64,000 nucleotides of DNA from assembly GCF_044761665.1 (NCBI RefSeq), contig NZ_JBIWCW010000008.1, positions 71,335 to 135,334 of the forward strand, written 5' to 3'. The translations under genes were made by a program, and so were the position numbers. The stretch comes from Peribacillus sp044761665. Its GTDB lineage: Bacteria; Bacillota; Bacilli; Bacillales; DSM-1321. Each line of letters begins with the position of its first letter. The stretch's first letter is position 1. A model generated the notes under the pieces. The model worked only from the letters and a program-made list of their open reading frames with translations. It searched no databases and was not told the DNA's origin. Below are positions 43,008 to 53,043 of the stretch, piece by piece.

Positions 43008-45044
43008 ATGCGAGCAAGAGATTTAGTTGTCATATCAAGTGTCATCATGATTGTCGCCATGCTGGTCATTCCGTTACCAACTTGGTTGTTAAGTATTTTA
43101 CTTCTTTTGAATATATCTCTTGCGCTGTTAGTTCTATTGACTACGATGAATATGAAAGAGCCACTTGAGTTTTCTATCTTTCCGTCACTGCTCTTATTAT
43201 TAACATTATTCAGGCTCGGATTGAATGTGTCCACAACGCGTGCCATTCTGACATATGGCGATGCTGGCGGTGTAGTTGAAACCTTTGGCTCTTTTGTGGT
43301 CGGAGGGAATGTGCTTGTAGGGTTAGTGGTATTTATAATCTTGGTCATCATCAACTTCATTGTCATCACGAAAGGTTCCGAAAGGGTATCAGAAGTAGCG
43401 GCAAGGTTTACGCTGGATGCCATGCCTGGAAAACAGATGGCAATTGATGCTGATTTGAATGCTGGGATGATTTCGGAAGGTGAAGCACGTACAAGACGTG
43501 AAAAGATCAGCAACGAGGCCGATTTTTATGGATCCATGGACGGAGCGAGCAAGTTTGTAAAAGGTGATGCCATCGCCGGAATCATCATCGTCATCATCAA
43601 CTTGATTTTTGGGATGATTATCGGTGTCATGCAACTGGACATGAGCTTTGGTGAGTCAGCCATCCATTTCTCCATGTTATCTGTGGGTGATGGGATTGTC
43701 AGTCAAGTTCCGGCGTTACTGATTTCAACTGCAACTGGGATTGTCGTGACACGTGCTGCCTCGAACGGTAATTTAGGGGCGGACATCGTTGAGCAGTTAT
43801 TCCAATTTCCTAAAATGCTGTATTTGACCGCAGCTACGATTTTCCTATTGGGATTATTCACCCCGATTTCGGATGTATTCACGATGCCGATTGCAGCTTT
43901 ATTGGTCGTGGGAGGGTATGTCATTTCCAAAACTCCACAGCCTGATGAAAATGAGATTCAGGAAATGGAAGAAGTATTGGAAACGGACGAAATGAAAAGC
44001 CCTGAGAGCGTCGTGAACCTTTTGAGTGTCGACCCTATTGAATTTGAATTTGGCTACGGACTTATCCCTCTGGCCGATACGAATCAGGGAGGAGACCTTC
44101 TCGATCGGGTGGTCATGATCCGGAGGCAGCTGGCGATTGAAATGGGGCTAATCATCCCGGTCGTCAGGATTCGGGATAATATCCAGTTGAATCCCAATGA
44201 GTATCGTTTGAAAATCAAGGGTAATGAAATTGCTCATGGAGAATTGCTTCTGAACCACTATTTAGCCATGAGTCCAGGCATAGAAGACGATACAATAGAA
44301 GGAATCGATACGGTTGAACCGTCATTCGGGCTACCGGCAAAATGGATTACGGAAGACATGAAAGAACATGCTGAGATGATGGGCTATACCGTGGTCGATC
44401 CTCCGAGTGTGGTTTCCACGCATTTAACGGAAGTCATCAAAGCTAATGCTCATGAACTTTTGGGCAGGCAGGAGACGAAACAATTAATTGATCATCTTAG
44501 GGAAACGTCGCCAATCCTTGTCGAAGAGGTCACCCCGAATCCATTGTCGATAGGGGATGTCCAAAAGGTATTGGCAAAACTATTGAAAGAAAAAATTTCG
44601 ATAAGGAACTTACCAATCATTTTTGAAACACTTGCTGATTACGGTAAGTTATCTACAGATACCGATTTGCTCACTGAATACGTACGCCAGAATTTAGCGA
44701 GACAAATTACGAATTCCTTTATTTCAGGGGAAAATCGGATAAAAGTCATTACTCTATCTGGGAAAGTGGAGAAGGCGATTGCAGATGCGGTACAACAAAC
44801 TGAACATGGTAACTTTTTGTCGCTCGATCCTACCGTATCACAATCGATACTGGAGGCAATCGCTGCTAAATTGGAAGAGCTGACGTTAATGGATCATCAA
44901 CCGATCCTGCTTTGCTCCCCGGCTGTTCGGATGTACGCTCGGCAATTGACAGAACGTTATTTTCCTAATGTACCGATTCTTTCTTACAATGAACTTGAAT
45001 CGAATATAGAAGTCCAAAGTGTTGGGGTGGTGAATATTGATTGA
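43008..45044 (+). CDS. flhA: Flagellar export gate protein FlhA
   Basis: FlhA is the large proton-driven ring of the export gate. It has 678 residues: about eight membrane helices within the first 315 residues, the family signature LGLNVSTTRAILTYGDAGGV, a charged linker (about 320-345) and a cytoplasmic four-part domain that receives chaperone-substrate complexes. AGGAGAG precedes the ATG. The last bases overlap the flhF TTG start. Confidence 0.97.
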   Translation: MRARDLVVISSVIMIVAMLVIPLPTWLLSILLLLNISLALLVLLTTMNMKEPLEFSIFPSLLLLLTLFRLGLNVSTTRAILTYGDAGGVVETFGSFVVGGNVLVGLVVFIILVIINFIVITKGSERVSEVAARFTLDAMPGKQMAIDADLNAGMISEGEARTRREKISNEADFYGSMDGASKFVKGDAIAGIIIVIINLIFGMIIGVMQLDMSFGESAIHFSMLSVGDGIVSQVPALLISTATGIVVTRAASNGNLGADIVEQLFQFPKMLYLTAATIFLLGLFTPISDVFTMPIAALLVVGGYVISKTPQPDENEIQEMEEVLETDEMKSPESVVNLLSVDPIEFEFGYGLIPLADTNQGGDLLDRVVMIRRQLAIEMGLIIPVVRIRDNIQLNPNEYRLKIKGNEIAHGELLLNHYLAMSPGIEDDTIEGIDTVEPSFGLPAKWITEDMKEHAEMMGYTVVDPPSVVSTHLTEVIKANAHELLGRQETKQLIDHLRETSPILVEEVTPNPLSIGDVQKVLAKLLKEKISIRNLPIIFETLADYGKLSTDTDLLTEYVRQNLARQITNSFISGENRIKVITLSGKVEKAIADAVQQTEHGNFLSLDPTVSQSILEAIAAKLEELTLMDHQPILLCSPAVRMYARQLTERYFPNVPILSYNELESNIEVQSVGVVNID

Positions 45045-46213
45045 GGATAAAGAAATATATGGCGCCTTCCATGTCTGAGGCCATGAAGCAGATACGAGAA
45101 GAATTAGGCAGTGAAGCGGTTATCTTAAGTTCGAAAGCTGTATATACCGGTGGTTTTCTAGGATTGTTCAAGAAAAGGAATATTGAAGTCATGGCAGCCA
45201 TCGATCCCGTTTCACAGCCTACTCAACCAGTAACTAAACAAAAAGAAAAGAAGTTACCTGCAAAATCAATACTTGAGAACCCTGTCGCAGAAATCTGTGA
45301 ACCGACGTTATCAAAACCAGCCAACGGGGCAGATGATGAACTCTTAAAAGAAATTGAAGGACTTAAAGGGATGATAAGAAATATACAAATCCCATCAAAT
45401 ACTCATTACCCGGAGAAATTACAACAGGTTTATGAGTATCTCATCGACCAGGAAGTGGATGCTGTAATCCGCTCGCAAATCATGACTGAGTTGCTTGATA
45501 AATGGTTTTCCTCTAAAGAGGAATCAACTGAGGAAGAGATTAGAAGCTGGTTAGAAGCGTCTTTGCGTAAACTAGTAGAGCAGGTGCCAAACGGCCAACC
45601 AGGTTTGCAAAAGAAATATATTAATATTGTTGGACCTACAGGCGTAGGTAAGACAACAACCTTAGCCAAAGTAGCAGCAGAGACCATGCTGAAGCATGGG
45701 AAGAAAGTGGCCTTCATTACAACTGACACGTATAGGATTGCTGCCATCGATCAATTGAAGACATATGCAAAGATTTTAAACGTTCCAATCGAGGTGGCTT
45801 ACAACCTGGAAGACTTCAAACGGGCGACAGAACGCTTTTCTCATTATGATTATGTGTTTATAGATACTGCTGGGAGGAACTTCCGCAATCCACAGTATGT
45901 TAAAGACCTCGGGGAGATCATCCACTTCACGGACGAAATGGAAACGTATTTGGTACTGTCGTTGACCTCGAAGCAAAGGGATATGGACGATATTTATCGG
46001 CAATTTACTACCATTCCCATTAAGCAGGTCATTTTTACGAAAGCGGACGAAACATCTACTTTTGGTTCTATCTTTAATTTTATACACGCTCATAAATTGG
46101 GAGCCGCTTATATTACAAATGGACAAAATGTTCCGGATGATATTGAAAAAGCGACACCGTCCAATTTAATGAAGATGGTTTTTGGAGCTAAAGATTATGA
46201 AAGATCAAGCTGA
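45041..46213 (+). CDS. flhF: Flagellar placement GTPase FlhF
   Basis: FlhF is an SRP-family GTPase that sets the place of flagella. The start is TTG 45041, overlapping flhA, with GGGGTGG at about ten bases; the reading has 390 residues. The N-terminal basic part MRIKKYMAPSMSEAMKQIRE is followed by a variable linker (about 60-115), the N helical domain, and the G domain with P-loop GPTGVGKTTTLAKVAAE (about 197-213), DTYRIAAIDQL and DTAGRN. Confidence 0.96.
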   Translation: MRIKKYMAPSMSEAMKQIREELGSEAVILSSKAVYTGGFLGLFKKRNIEVMAAIDPVSQPTQPVTKQKEKKLPAKSILENPVAEICEPTLSKPANGADDELLKEIEGLKGMIRNIQIPSNTHYPEKLQQVYEYLIDQEVDAVIRSQIMTELLDKWFSSKEESTEEEIRSWLEASLRKLVEQVPNGQPGLQKKYINIVGPTGVGKTTTLAKVAAETMLKHGKKVAFITTDTYRIAAIDQLKTYAKILNVPIEVAYNLEDFKRATERFSHYDYVFIDTAGRNFRNPQYVKDLGEIIHFTDEMETYLVLSLTSKQRDMDDIYRQFTTIPIKQVIFTKADETSTFGSIFNFIHAHKLGAAYITNGQNVPDDIEKATPSNLMKMVFGAKDYERSS

Positions 46214-47063
46214 AAACCTGAGAAGGAGACTCGAAATGCAAAAAAGAAATTCAATGGCCAAGACACTTGCCATATTGAGTGGGAAGGGTGGGGTTGGTAA
46301 ATCCAACTTTTCTTTGAACTTTGCAATCTCCTTATCGAAACGTGGAAAGAGAGTCTTGTTGTTTGATATGGATATCGGAATGGGGAATATAGATATTTTG
46401 ATCGGGCAGCATTCTCCTTACAGCATTGTTGATTTTTTTGAAAATGGCCTAAGCTTGAAAGATATCATGACCCCAGGCCCGGAACGACTTTCTATCATTT
46501 CAGGTGGCACTGGGCTCACTAATCTCTTTTCTCTAGATGAAGATAAATTTGCACGTTTTAATGAAGAATTCGGTTTGCTGATTGAGACCTATGATTATAT
46601 ATTTTTCGATATGGGGGCTGGTATCACACAGGACTCGGTGAAATTCCTTTTATGTGTCGATGAATTAATTATCATCACAACCCCAGAACCGACTTCCATC
46701 ATGGATGCCTATTCCACGATGAAATACATTCGTTCTGTAAATAATGAGATTCCATTTTTTCTCGTATGCAATAGAGTGTTCACAAATAAGGAAGGCAAAG
46801 AAACGGTAGATAGGCTTCAAAATGCTCTACGGAAATTCTTGGGCACTGAGATGGTTACACTTGGTTATCTACCAGATGATCGATCGGTATCCAAAGCGGT
46901 TTCAAGGCAAATTCCTTTTATCCTTTCTTATCCGGAAGCTGATGTTTCTAAGTCACTATCCGAGATTACATCTAGATATGTAAATCATTCATTCGGCGAA
47001 GAAAAGATTATACAAAAAAGCAATTTCCTACAAAATATGAAGCGATATTTTCTTGGAAAGTAG
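46197..47063 (+). CDS. flhG: MinD-like ATPase FlhG (YlxH)
   Basis: FlhG activates FlhF and controls number and position of flagella. ATG 46197, overlapping flhF by 17 bases, follows GGAG at nine bases; the protein has 288 residues. The N-terminal motif DQAENLRRRLE binds FlhF; the deviant Walker A ILSGKGGVGKSNFSLN follows near residue 29, with LFDMDIGMGNIDILIG and the switch region FDMGAGITQD. A C-terminal amphipathic helix may bind the membrane. Confidence 0.96.
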   Translation: MKDQAENLRRRLEMQKRNSMAKTLAILSGKGGVGKSNFSLNFAISLSKRGKRVLLFDMDIGMGNIDILIGQHSPYSIVDFFENGLSLKDIMTPGPERLSIISGGTGLTNLFSLDEDKFARFNEEFGLLIETYDYIFFDMGAGITQDSVKFLLCVDELIIITTPEPTSIMDAYSTMKYIRSVNNEIPFFLVCNRVFTNKEGKETVDRLQNALRKFLGTEMVTLGYLPDDRSVSKAVSRQIPFILSYPEADVSKSLSEITSRYVNHSFGEEKIIQKSNFLQNMKRYFLGK

Positions 47064-47073
47064 GTTTCCTGAT

Positions 47074-48171
47074 ATGGACAAAGTTAAAGTGCTGATAGTG
47101 GACGATTCCGCATTCATGAGGAAGCTGATTTCAGAACTTTTAGCAGAGGATCACAGGATTGAAATCATTGGGACGGCTAGAAATGGTAAAGATGCATTAA
47201 TGAAAATAAAATCATTAAAACCTGATGTTGTCACCTTGGATGTGGAAATGCCGGTTATGGACGGATTGGAAGCATTGAATCGAATTATGGAAGAATGGCC
47301 GACTGCGGTGGTCATGCTATCAAGCACGACGAAGAAAGGGACGGAAAATACATGTATTGCCATGCATAACGGTGCAGTTGATTTTATAGCTAAACCTTCA
47401 GGCGCTATTTCGTTGGATATGCATAAAATCAAGGAAGAGCTGTGTGAGAAAGTTATGGCAGCCAGCTTTGCAAATGTTCACAAACTACAAAAAAATGCTA
47501 GAAATGTTGAAAGAAGTCCTTCAGAATGGAAAAAATATAGTAAAATAGAATCAAAAGAAAATATTAATGTAGATAAAAACATAAATAACTGGTTCTATGG
47601 GAATAAAAAGATTGTAGTTATTGGTACATCGACAGGGGGACCAAGAGCTTTGCAGACGGTATTGACAGGTCTCCCTGGAAATCTTGATGCCCCTATCCTG
47701 ATTGTCCAGCATATGCCACCCAGCTTTACGAAGTCTTTAGCAGACAGGCTCAATTCATTATGCAGGATTCATGTAAAGGAAGCGGAAGATGGGGAATTGA
47801 TTCAAAAAGGGGTAGCATATATCGCTCCTGGAGGATATCATTTCAAAGTTAAAAAAGTCGGGCTGAGCCTTGCGGTAGAATTGGACCAATCCGAGCTCAG
47901 AAATGGACACCGGCCATCGGTGGATGTGCTGTTTGAATCAGTGAGTCTAATTTCGGATGTAGCAAAAATAGCAGTTGTCATGACCGGAATGGGTATGGAT
48001 GGTTCAAGTGGACTCGCTAAATTGAAAGCGAATGGTCCCCTGAAGGCAATAGCTGAGTCACAGGAGACATCCATTGTTTTTGGTATGCCGAAAGCGGCAA
48101 TCGCTACCAATTTAATAGATAGTATAGAGGATGTAGATAAAATAGCTAAAGCAATTATCGGCTATTGCTAA
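47074..48171 (+). CDS. cheB: Chemotaxis methylesterase CheB
   Basis: CheB demethylates receptors when phosphorylated by CheA. ATG 47074 gives 365 residues; only a weak TAGG lies upstream, and TTG 47053 is an unlikely alternative. The receiver domain (about 1-125) has its phosphorylation site in VVTLDVEMPVMDG. The linker (about 140-185) is Asn/Lys-rich and unusually A+T rich. The esterase domain carries the serine in IGTSTGGPRALQ, the histidine in VQHMPPSFT and the aspartate in VMTGMGMDG. Confidence 0.95.
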   Translation: MDKVKVLIVDDSAFMRKLISELLAEDHRIEIIGTARNGKDALMKIKSLKPDVVTLDVEMPVMDGLEALNRIMEEWPTAVVMLSSTTKKGTENTCIAMHNGAVDFIAKPSGAISLDMHKIKEELCEKVMAASFANVHKLQKNARNVERSPSEWKKYSKIESKENINVDKNINNWFYGNKKIVVIGTSTGGPRALQTVLTGLPGNLDAPILIVQHMPPSFTKSLADRLNSLCRIHVKEAEDGELIQKGVAYIAPGGYHFKVKKVGLSLAVELDQSELRNGHRPSVDVLFESVSLISDVAKIAVVMTGMGMDGSSGLAKLKANGPLKAIAESQETSIVFGMPKAAIATNLIDSIEDVDKIAKAIIGYC

Positions 48172-48191
48172 CATATGGAGGTGGAGATCGT

Positions 48192-50234
48192 ATGGATATG
48201 AATCAGTATTTAGAAGTATTTATTGAAGAAAGTAAAGAGCATCTTCAAACGTGTAGTGAACAGCTGTTGGTACTCGAGAAAAACCCGAATGATCTTTCGA
48301 TAGTTAATGAGATTTTTCGCTCCGCCCATACTTTAAAAGGAATGTCGGCGACGATGGGATATGAGGATTTAGCGAATTTGACTCATAAGATGGAAAACGT
48401 TTTGGATGCGATACGAAATAGTAAAATCATCCTTACACCTGAATTGTTTGACGTAATATTTTTAGCGGTGGATGACCTAGAAGCCATTGTCATGTCGATT
48501 GCTGAAGGTGGAGATGGAAAACGTGATGTGACGAACGTGGTACAAAAACTGCAACGAATCGAAAAAGGTGAATCATTGGACAATCCTGCAGTCAGTGAAA
48601 CTGCCGCTGCTTCCTCTACCATTGAAAAAACAGAAGAATCGACGATGGGTGAATATGATGAATTTGAGATGACCGTGCTACAACAATCCAAGGAACAAGG
48701 ATTCAAAAGCTACGAAATTTCAATCAGCTTGCGTGATGATTGTCTTTTGAAAGCCGCTAGAGTTTTTATGGTGTTTGAGGTTCTTGAAAAGTCAGGTGAG
48801 GTAATAAAATCGAATCCACCAGCTGAACTTTTGGAGGAAGAACAGTTTGACCAGCGGTTTACCGTTACATTGGTAACAAATGAATCGATTGAAGAGACCA
48901 AGAAAAAAATCATGAAGGTTTCAGAAGTGGATGTCGTTGAAATAACAGCCCTTAACCTTGATGAACTCCGTCATGCCGCAAATGTTAAAGAAGAAAAAAA
49001 GGCCGCCGATAAAAAGCCAAAGGAAGGTACGGATACTCCACCTTCAACTGAAATTAAAGAAGAAAAAAAACCGGTCAAGCATGCCCCAAGTAAGACCATC
49101 CGGGTAAATATCGAGCGGCTTGATATTTTAATGAACTTATTTGAAGAACTTGTTATCGATAGAGGCAGACTCGATCAAATATCGAGTGAGTTGGATAACC
49201 AGGAACTGCATGAAACAGTGGAAAGAATGTCTCGTGTAACAAGTGATTTGCAGACGATTGTGTTGAACATGCGCATGGTTCCTGTGGAAACAGTATTCAA
49301 TCGTTTCCCTAAAATGGTACGCCAACTAGCCAGGGACTTGAATAAGAAGGTGGATTTAGAAATTATCGGTGCTGAAACGGAATTGGACCGTACGGTTATT
49401 GATGAAATCGGTGATCCCCTTGTCCATTTATTAAGAAATGCGATGGATCATGGAGTCGAGACACCTGAAGTACGTCGGGCGAAGGGGAAAAAAGAAGAAG
49501 GAAAGATTCTTTTAAAGGCCTATCACAGTGGCAACCATGTGTTTATTGAGATCGAAGATGATGGAGCCGGTATTAATAAAGAACGGGTCTTAAACAAAGC
49601 CCTTTCCAATGGAATTCTAACAAAGGAAACGGCTGTAACATTAACGGATAAGCAAATTTACGAATTGATTTTCGCTTCAGGCTTCTCAACAGCGGATACC
49701 ATCTCGGATGTATCTGGTCGTGGTGTAGGGTTGGATGTGGTGAAGAACACGATTGAATCATTGGGTGGGTCGGTAACGATCGATTCCAAGGAAAATGAAG
49801 GATCCATATTCCTCATTCAGCTTCCGTTGACGCTATCTATCATTTCCGTCATGCTAGTTGAAATTCAACAAGAAAAATATGCAATCCCTCTTTCTTCTAT
49901 TATAGAAACGGCCATTATAAAAAAAGAAGATATCATGAATGCCCATAATCAACAAGTGATCGACTTTAGGGGGAAAGTGCTGCCACTTCTGTTCTTGAAA
50001 GATATTTTTGAAGTACCTGTACAAAGTGAAGAAGAAGAGTTTCTGTCAATCGTCATAGTCAGGAAAGGCGATAAAATGGCCGGACTTGTAGTTGATTCCT
50101 TCATTGGACAACTTGAAATCGTATTAAAGTCACTAGGTAATTATTTATCTACTGCTTTTGCCATTTCTGGAGCGACCATTTTGGGTGATGGCCAAGTAGC
50201 CTTAATTGTTGATTGCAATGCATTGATTCACTGA
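48192..50234 (+). CDS. cheA: Chemotaxis histidine kinase CheA
   Basis: CheA passes phosphate from receptors to CheY and CheB. ATG 48192 follows GGAGGTGGAG and gives 680 residues starting MDMNQYLEVFIEESKEH. The phosphorylated histidine is His46 in FRSAHTLKGMSATMGY. The order is P1, a P2 domain (about 160-265) that binds CheY, a charged linker, P3 dimerisation (about 305-370), the ATPase domain with HLLRNAMDHGVE, IEDDGAGIN and GRGVGLDVV, and the CheW-like P5 domain. Confidence 0.97.
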   Translation: MDMNQYLEVFIEESKEHLQTCSEQLLVLEKNPNDLSIVNEIFRSAHTLKGMSATMGYEDLANLTHKMENVLDAIRNSKIILTPELFDVIFLAVDDLEAIVMSIAEGGDGKRDVTNVVQKLQRIEKGESLDNPAVSETAAASSTIEKTEESTMGEYDEFEMTVLQQSKEQGFKSYEISISLRDDCLLKAARVFMVFEVLEKSGEVIKSNPPAELLEEEQFDQRFTVTLVTNESIEETKKKIMKVSEVDVVEITALNLDELRHAANVKEEKKAADKKPKEGTDTPPSTEIKEEKKPVKHAPSKTIRVNIERLDILMNLFEELVIDRGRLDQISSELDNQELHETVERMSRVTSDLQTIVLNMRMVPVETVFNRFPKMVRQLARDLNKKVDLEIIGAETELDRTVIDEIGDPLVHLLRNAMDHGVETPEVRRAKGKKEEGKILLKAYHSGNHVFIEIEDDGAGINKERVLNKALSNGILTKETAVTLTDKQIYELIFASGFSTADTISDVSGRGVGLDVVKNTIESLGGSVTIDSKENEGSIFLIQLPLTLSIISVMLVEIQQEKYAIPLSSIIETAIIKKEDIMNAHNQQVIDFRGKVLPLLFLKDIFEVPVQSEEEEFLSIVIVRKGDKMAGLVVDSFIGQLEIVLKSLGNYLSTAFAISGATILGDGQVALIVDCNALIH

Positions 50235-50370
50235 CCAGTTTGAAATATAGATAATTACTACATTCCTTCCTACCATTATGGTTGCTTCATGGAAATTATT
50301 CTACCATCTGGGTAAGTTCTGATTGTGGAGCAGCAATGAGGTTGAGAGGTAAAAAGAGGAGGGTAATTGA

Positions 50371-50841
50371 ATGTCGACAACAAGTCCTGTTCAAGATATA
50401 AAAGTAATTGTGTTCCAAATCAAAGACAAAGAATATGCCATTCCGGTGGAAAAAGTAAGTGGGATTGAAAAGCTTTTGCATATAACAAGAGTGCCTAAGG
50501 CCGTTCCATTTGTTAAAGGAGTGATCAATTTAAGGGGTGTGATTACACCTATTATTGATTTACGGACCCGTTTTGGTTTTGAAGAGGTTGAATACAATGA
50601 TTCCACAAGAATCATCATTGTCGTCCTTGATGACATGGAGGTGGGCTTAATTGTTGACTCCGCCAATGATGTGCTTGATATTCCAGTGGAGAGCATCGAG
50701 CCCCAACCGGAAGTAGTCGGACACTTAGCTTCAGAATATATTAGCGGTGTCGCTAAAATTGAAAAACGTTTGCTTGTATTAATTAATTTGGAGAAGGCCC
50801 TAAATCTCGAAGTAAATGAAATCGTGAGAAAAGAAGGATAA
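50371..50841 (+). CDS. cheW: Chemotaxis adaptor CheW
   Basis: CheW links CheA to the receptors. The 156 residues form two beta barrels with the motifs VFQIKDKEYAIPVEKVSGIE, VKGVINLRGVITPIIDLR and VGLIVDSANDVLDI. AGAGGAGGG precedes the ATG. A 136-base gap separates it from cheA; I see no terminator or clear promoter there. cheC starts only a few bases later. Confidence 0.97.
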   Translation: MSTTSPVQDIKVIVFQIKDKEYAIPVEKVSGIEKLLHITRVPKAVPFVKGVINLRGVITPIIDLRTRFGFEEVEYNDSTRIIIVVLDDMEVGLIVDSANDVLDIPVESIEPQPEVVGHLASEYISGVAKIEKRLLVLINLEKALNLEVNEIVRKEG

Positions 50842-50845
50842 ATTG

Positions 50846-51481
50846 ATGTCTTTTATTGATAAAATCAACCCCATCCATCTTGATATTTTAAAAGAAATAG
50901 GAAATATTGGGGCTGGACACGCGGCTACTGCTCTCTCTGCCATCCTTAATAGAAAAATAGATATGAATGTTCCTGATGTCCGGGTAGTTTCCTTTGATGA
51001 AATGATGGAATTGGCAGGGGGACCAGAGCATGTTGTAGCGAGTGTCTTCTTGCGAATTGAAGGAGATGCCACCGGAAGTATGATTTTTATCCTTTCCTTA
51101 CCTGTGGCTGAGTACTTCATTCGACAGATGATAGGGGATGAAACCTTTTCCATAGATGCATCGCCCCATTCTGAATTGTCGCTTTCTTGCCTTCAGGAAT
51201 TAGGGAATATCTTATCGGGATCCTATCTTTCTTCTTTGTCAGACTTTACCCGATTGAATTTATATCCTTCCGTACCATCATTGAACATCGATATGGTAGG
51301 AGCGACAATCAGTTATGGGTTACTGGAGTTATCTCAAGTAAGCGATTCAGCCATTGTAATCGATACTGTCCTTGCACAGGGTGAAAGATTTGAATCTATC
51401 ACAGGCCATTTCTTTTTCCTGCCTGATCCCGATTCCTTTGATACTATCTTTGCAGCTTTAGGAGTGACAATAAATGGCTGA
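50846..51481 (+). CDS. cheC: CheY-P phosphatase CheC
   Basis: CheC removes phosphate from CheY and is stimulated by CheD. ATG 50846 is used, with AAGAAGG eight bases before; an in-frame TTG 50843 precedes it. It has 211 residues and both phosphatase motifs: LKEIGNIGAGHAATALSAIL (about 14-33) and LQELGNILSGSYLSSLSDF (about 116-134), each with the Glu-x-x-Asn pair. The end overlaps cheD by eight bases, matching the physical CheC-CheD partnership. Confidence 0.96.
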   Translation: MSFIDKINPIHLDILKEIGNIGAGHAATALSAILNRKIDMNVPDVRVVSFDEMMELAGGPEHVVASVFLRIEGDATGSMIFILSLPVAEYFIRQMIGDETFSIDASPHSELSLSCLQELGNILSGSYLSSLSDFTRLNLYPSVPSLNIDMVGATISYGLLELSQVSDSAIVIDTVLAQGERFESITGHFFFLPDPDSFDTIFAALGVTING

Positions 51482-51977
51482 ACTATTGCAAATCCAAGTT
51501 GTTAAAGTGGGAATAGCAGACATGAATATTGTGAAACCACCCTTTTCCATTCGTACTTCAGGACTTGGTTCATGTGTAGGGGTCGTCATTTATGACGAGA
51601 AAAAAGAGATTGCAGGTTTGGCGCATGTCATGCTGCCCGACTCTTCACTAGCTAAATCCGGACAAATCAATATGGCCAAGTTTGCGGATACAGCAGTGAA
51701 GGAACTGGTTGAACGCTTGGTGAAACAAGGAGCAAGGCCCAATTTTCTAAAAGCCAAGATGGCTGGTGGTGCTCAAATGTTTCAATTTGCATCTGGCGGG
51801 GATTTAATGAGAATAGGGCCCCGAAATGTGGAAGCGGTGCGGAAGGAATTGGAAGACTTACGTATACAAGTCGTTTCGGAAGACGTTGGCGGGAACAGTG
51901 GAAGAACGATAGAATTCAATTTGACGGAGTGCATGCTTAATATCCGGACAGTAAATAAAGGAACAAGAAATATTTAA
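51474..51977 (+). CDS. cheD: Chemoreceptor glutamine deamidase CheD
   Basis: CheD deamidates receptor glutamines and exchanges between receptors and CheC. It has 167 residues. The catalytic cysteine and histidine lie in TSGLGSCVGVVIYDEKK and GLAHVMLPDS; GGAQMFQFASGGDLMRIGPR and VGGNSGRTIEFNL are conserved. The ATG lies inside the end of cheC. After the stop a 122-base gap precedes sigD. Confidence 0.97.
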   Translation: MAELLQIQVVKVGIADMNIVKPPFSIRTSGLGSCVGVVIYDEKKEIAGLAHVMLPDSSLAKSGQINMAKFADTAVKELVERLVKQGARPNFLKAKMAGGAQMFQFASGGDLMRIGPRNVEAVRKELEDLRIQVVSEDVGGNSGRTIEFNLTECMLNIRTVNKGTRNI

Positions 51978-52099
51978 TAGAATATAGGGAATGGCGTAGC
52001 TGAAAAGTGACGGGAACACTGCAATCAAATATTGTTGCACCTAGAGCCTTCAAGGATCGTTTTGACTATAAAACGTAAACAATGTTAGGAGGAAGTCCC

Positions 52100-52867
52100 A
52101 TGTCTCAACTGACTATCGAAGAAGAACAGTTATGCTGGAAAAATTGGGTCGACTGCAGGGACCCGCAAGCAGGGGACATATTGGTGAAAAAATATGTGCC
52201 ACTTGTGTCATACCATGTCCAACGTATATCAGTCAGCCTTCCTAGGAATGTCAGTCGTGATGACATTAGGAGCTTAGGGATGATGGGCTTATTTGATGCC
52301 TTGGAACGCTTTGATCCAAATCGTGATCTGAAATTCGACACATATGCTTCATTTCGGATTCGCGGTGCCATTTTGGATGGTTTAAGGAAAGAGGATTGGT
52401 TGCCCCGTAGTGCGAGGGATAAAGCAAAAAAAATCGATTCAGCTATTGAAAAATTGGAACAGAAATATATGCGGAACCTTACCCCTAAGGAAATTGCATC
52501 TGAATTAAATATTCCGGAAGATGAAGTATATGTTGCACTGAACGAGCACTTCTTCGCAAATGTTTTATCTATGGATGAAAATCCACAAGAGCAGGATGAC
52601 AAAGAGGGAACGAGTTTTCATATAAAAGATGAAAAAGCAGATTTACCTGAAGAAAATGTCCTAAAACAAGAATTGTACGCAGAGTTAGCGAAAGTCATAG
52701 AAACACTAAATGAGAAAGAACAGTTGGTATTACAACTTTTTTATAAAGAAGAACTTACGCTGACGGAAATCGGACAAGTGATGAGTCTTTCCACATCAAG
52801 AATATCGCAGATTCATTCAAGGGCGATATTTAAACTTAGAAATGCTATGCAGGATAAAAAAAACTAG
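52100..52867 (+). CDS. sigD: RNA polymerase sigma factor SigD (sigma-28)
   Basis: Sigma-D drives late flagellar, chemotaxis and autolysin genes. ATG 52100 follows TTAGGAGGAAG and gives 255 residues. Region 2 (about 20-95) contains VPLVSYHVQRISVSLPRNVS and SLGMMGLFDALERFD; region 3 follows; region 4 (about 200-250) has the helix-turn-helix LTLTEIGQVMSLSTSRISQI. Its position near the distal end of the operon makes its level sensitive to transcript decay along 27 kb, a known basis of motile/non-motile heterogeneity in B. subtilis. Confidence 0.97.
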   Translation: MSQLTIEEEQLCWKNWVDCRDPQAGDILVKKYVPLVSYHVQRISVSLPRNVSRDDIRSLGMMGLFDALERFDPNRDLKFDTYASFRIRGAILDGLRKEDWLPRSARDKAKKIDSAIEKLEQKYMRNLTPKEIASELNIPEDEVYVALNEHFFANVLSMDENPQEQDDKEGTSFHIKDEKADLPEENVLKQELYAELAKVIETLNEKEQLVLQLFYKEELTLTEIGQVMSLSTSRISQIHSRAIFKLRNAMQDKKN

Positions 52868-53043
52868 GCTGACTTTCTCTGCTTCTATCATACATGCTTT
52901 TTTTTACTGGAACTTTTAGCAGGACTAATCATTTGTGCGCAGACCATTCCGAACATTTGGAATCCTCAGGAGAAATAGGCAAGCAGTAACGCTATACAGA
53001 TGATTAGTGGCTGTTGAAGGATATGTGGAGGGTGGGGTGGCTG

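Noticed and set aside
37865..51481. FliY and CheC as a recent duplication
   Set aside because: Both are standard separate members of the CheC phosphatase family in Bacillus, with different domain layout.
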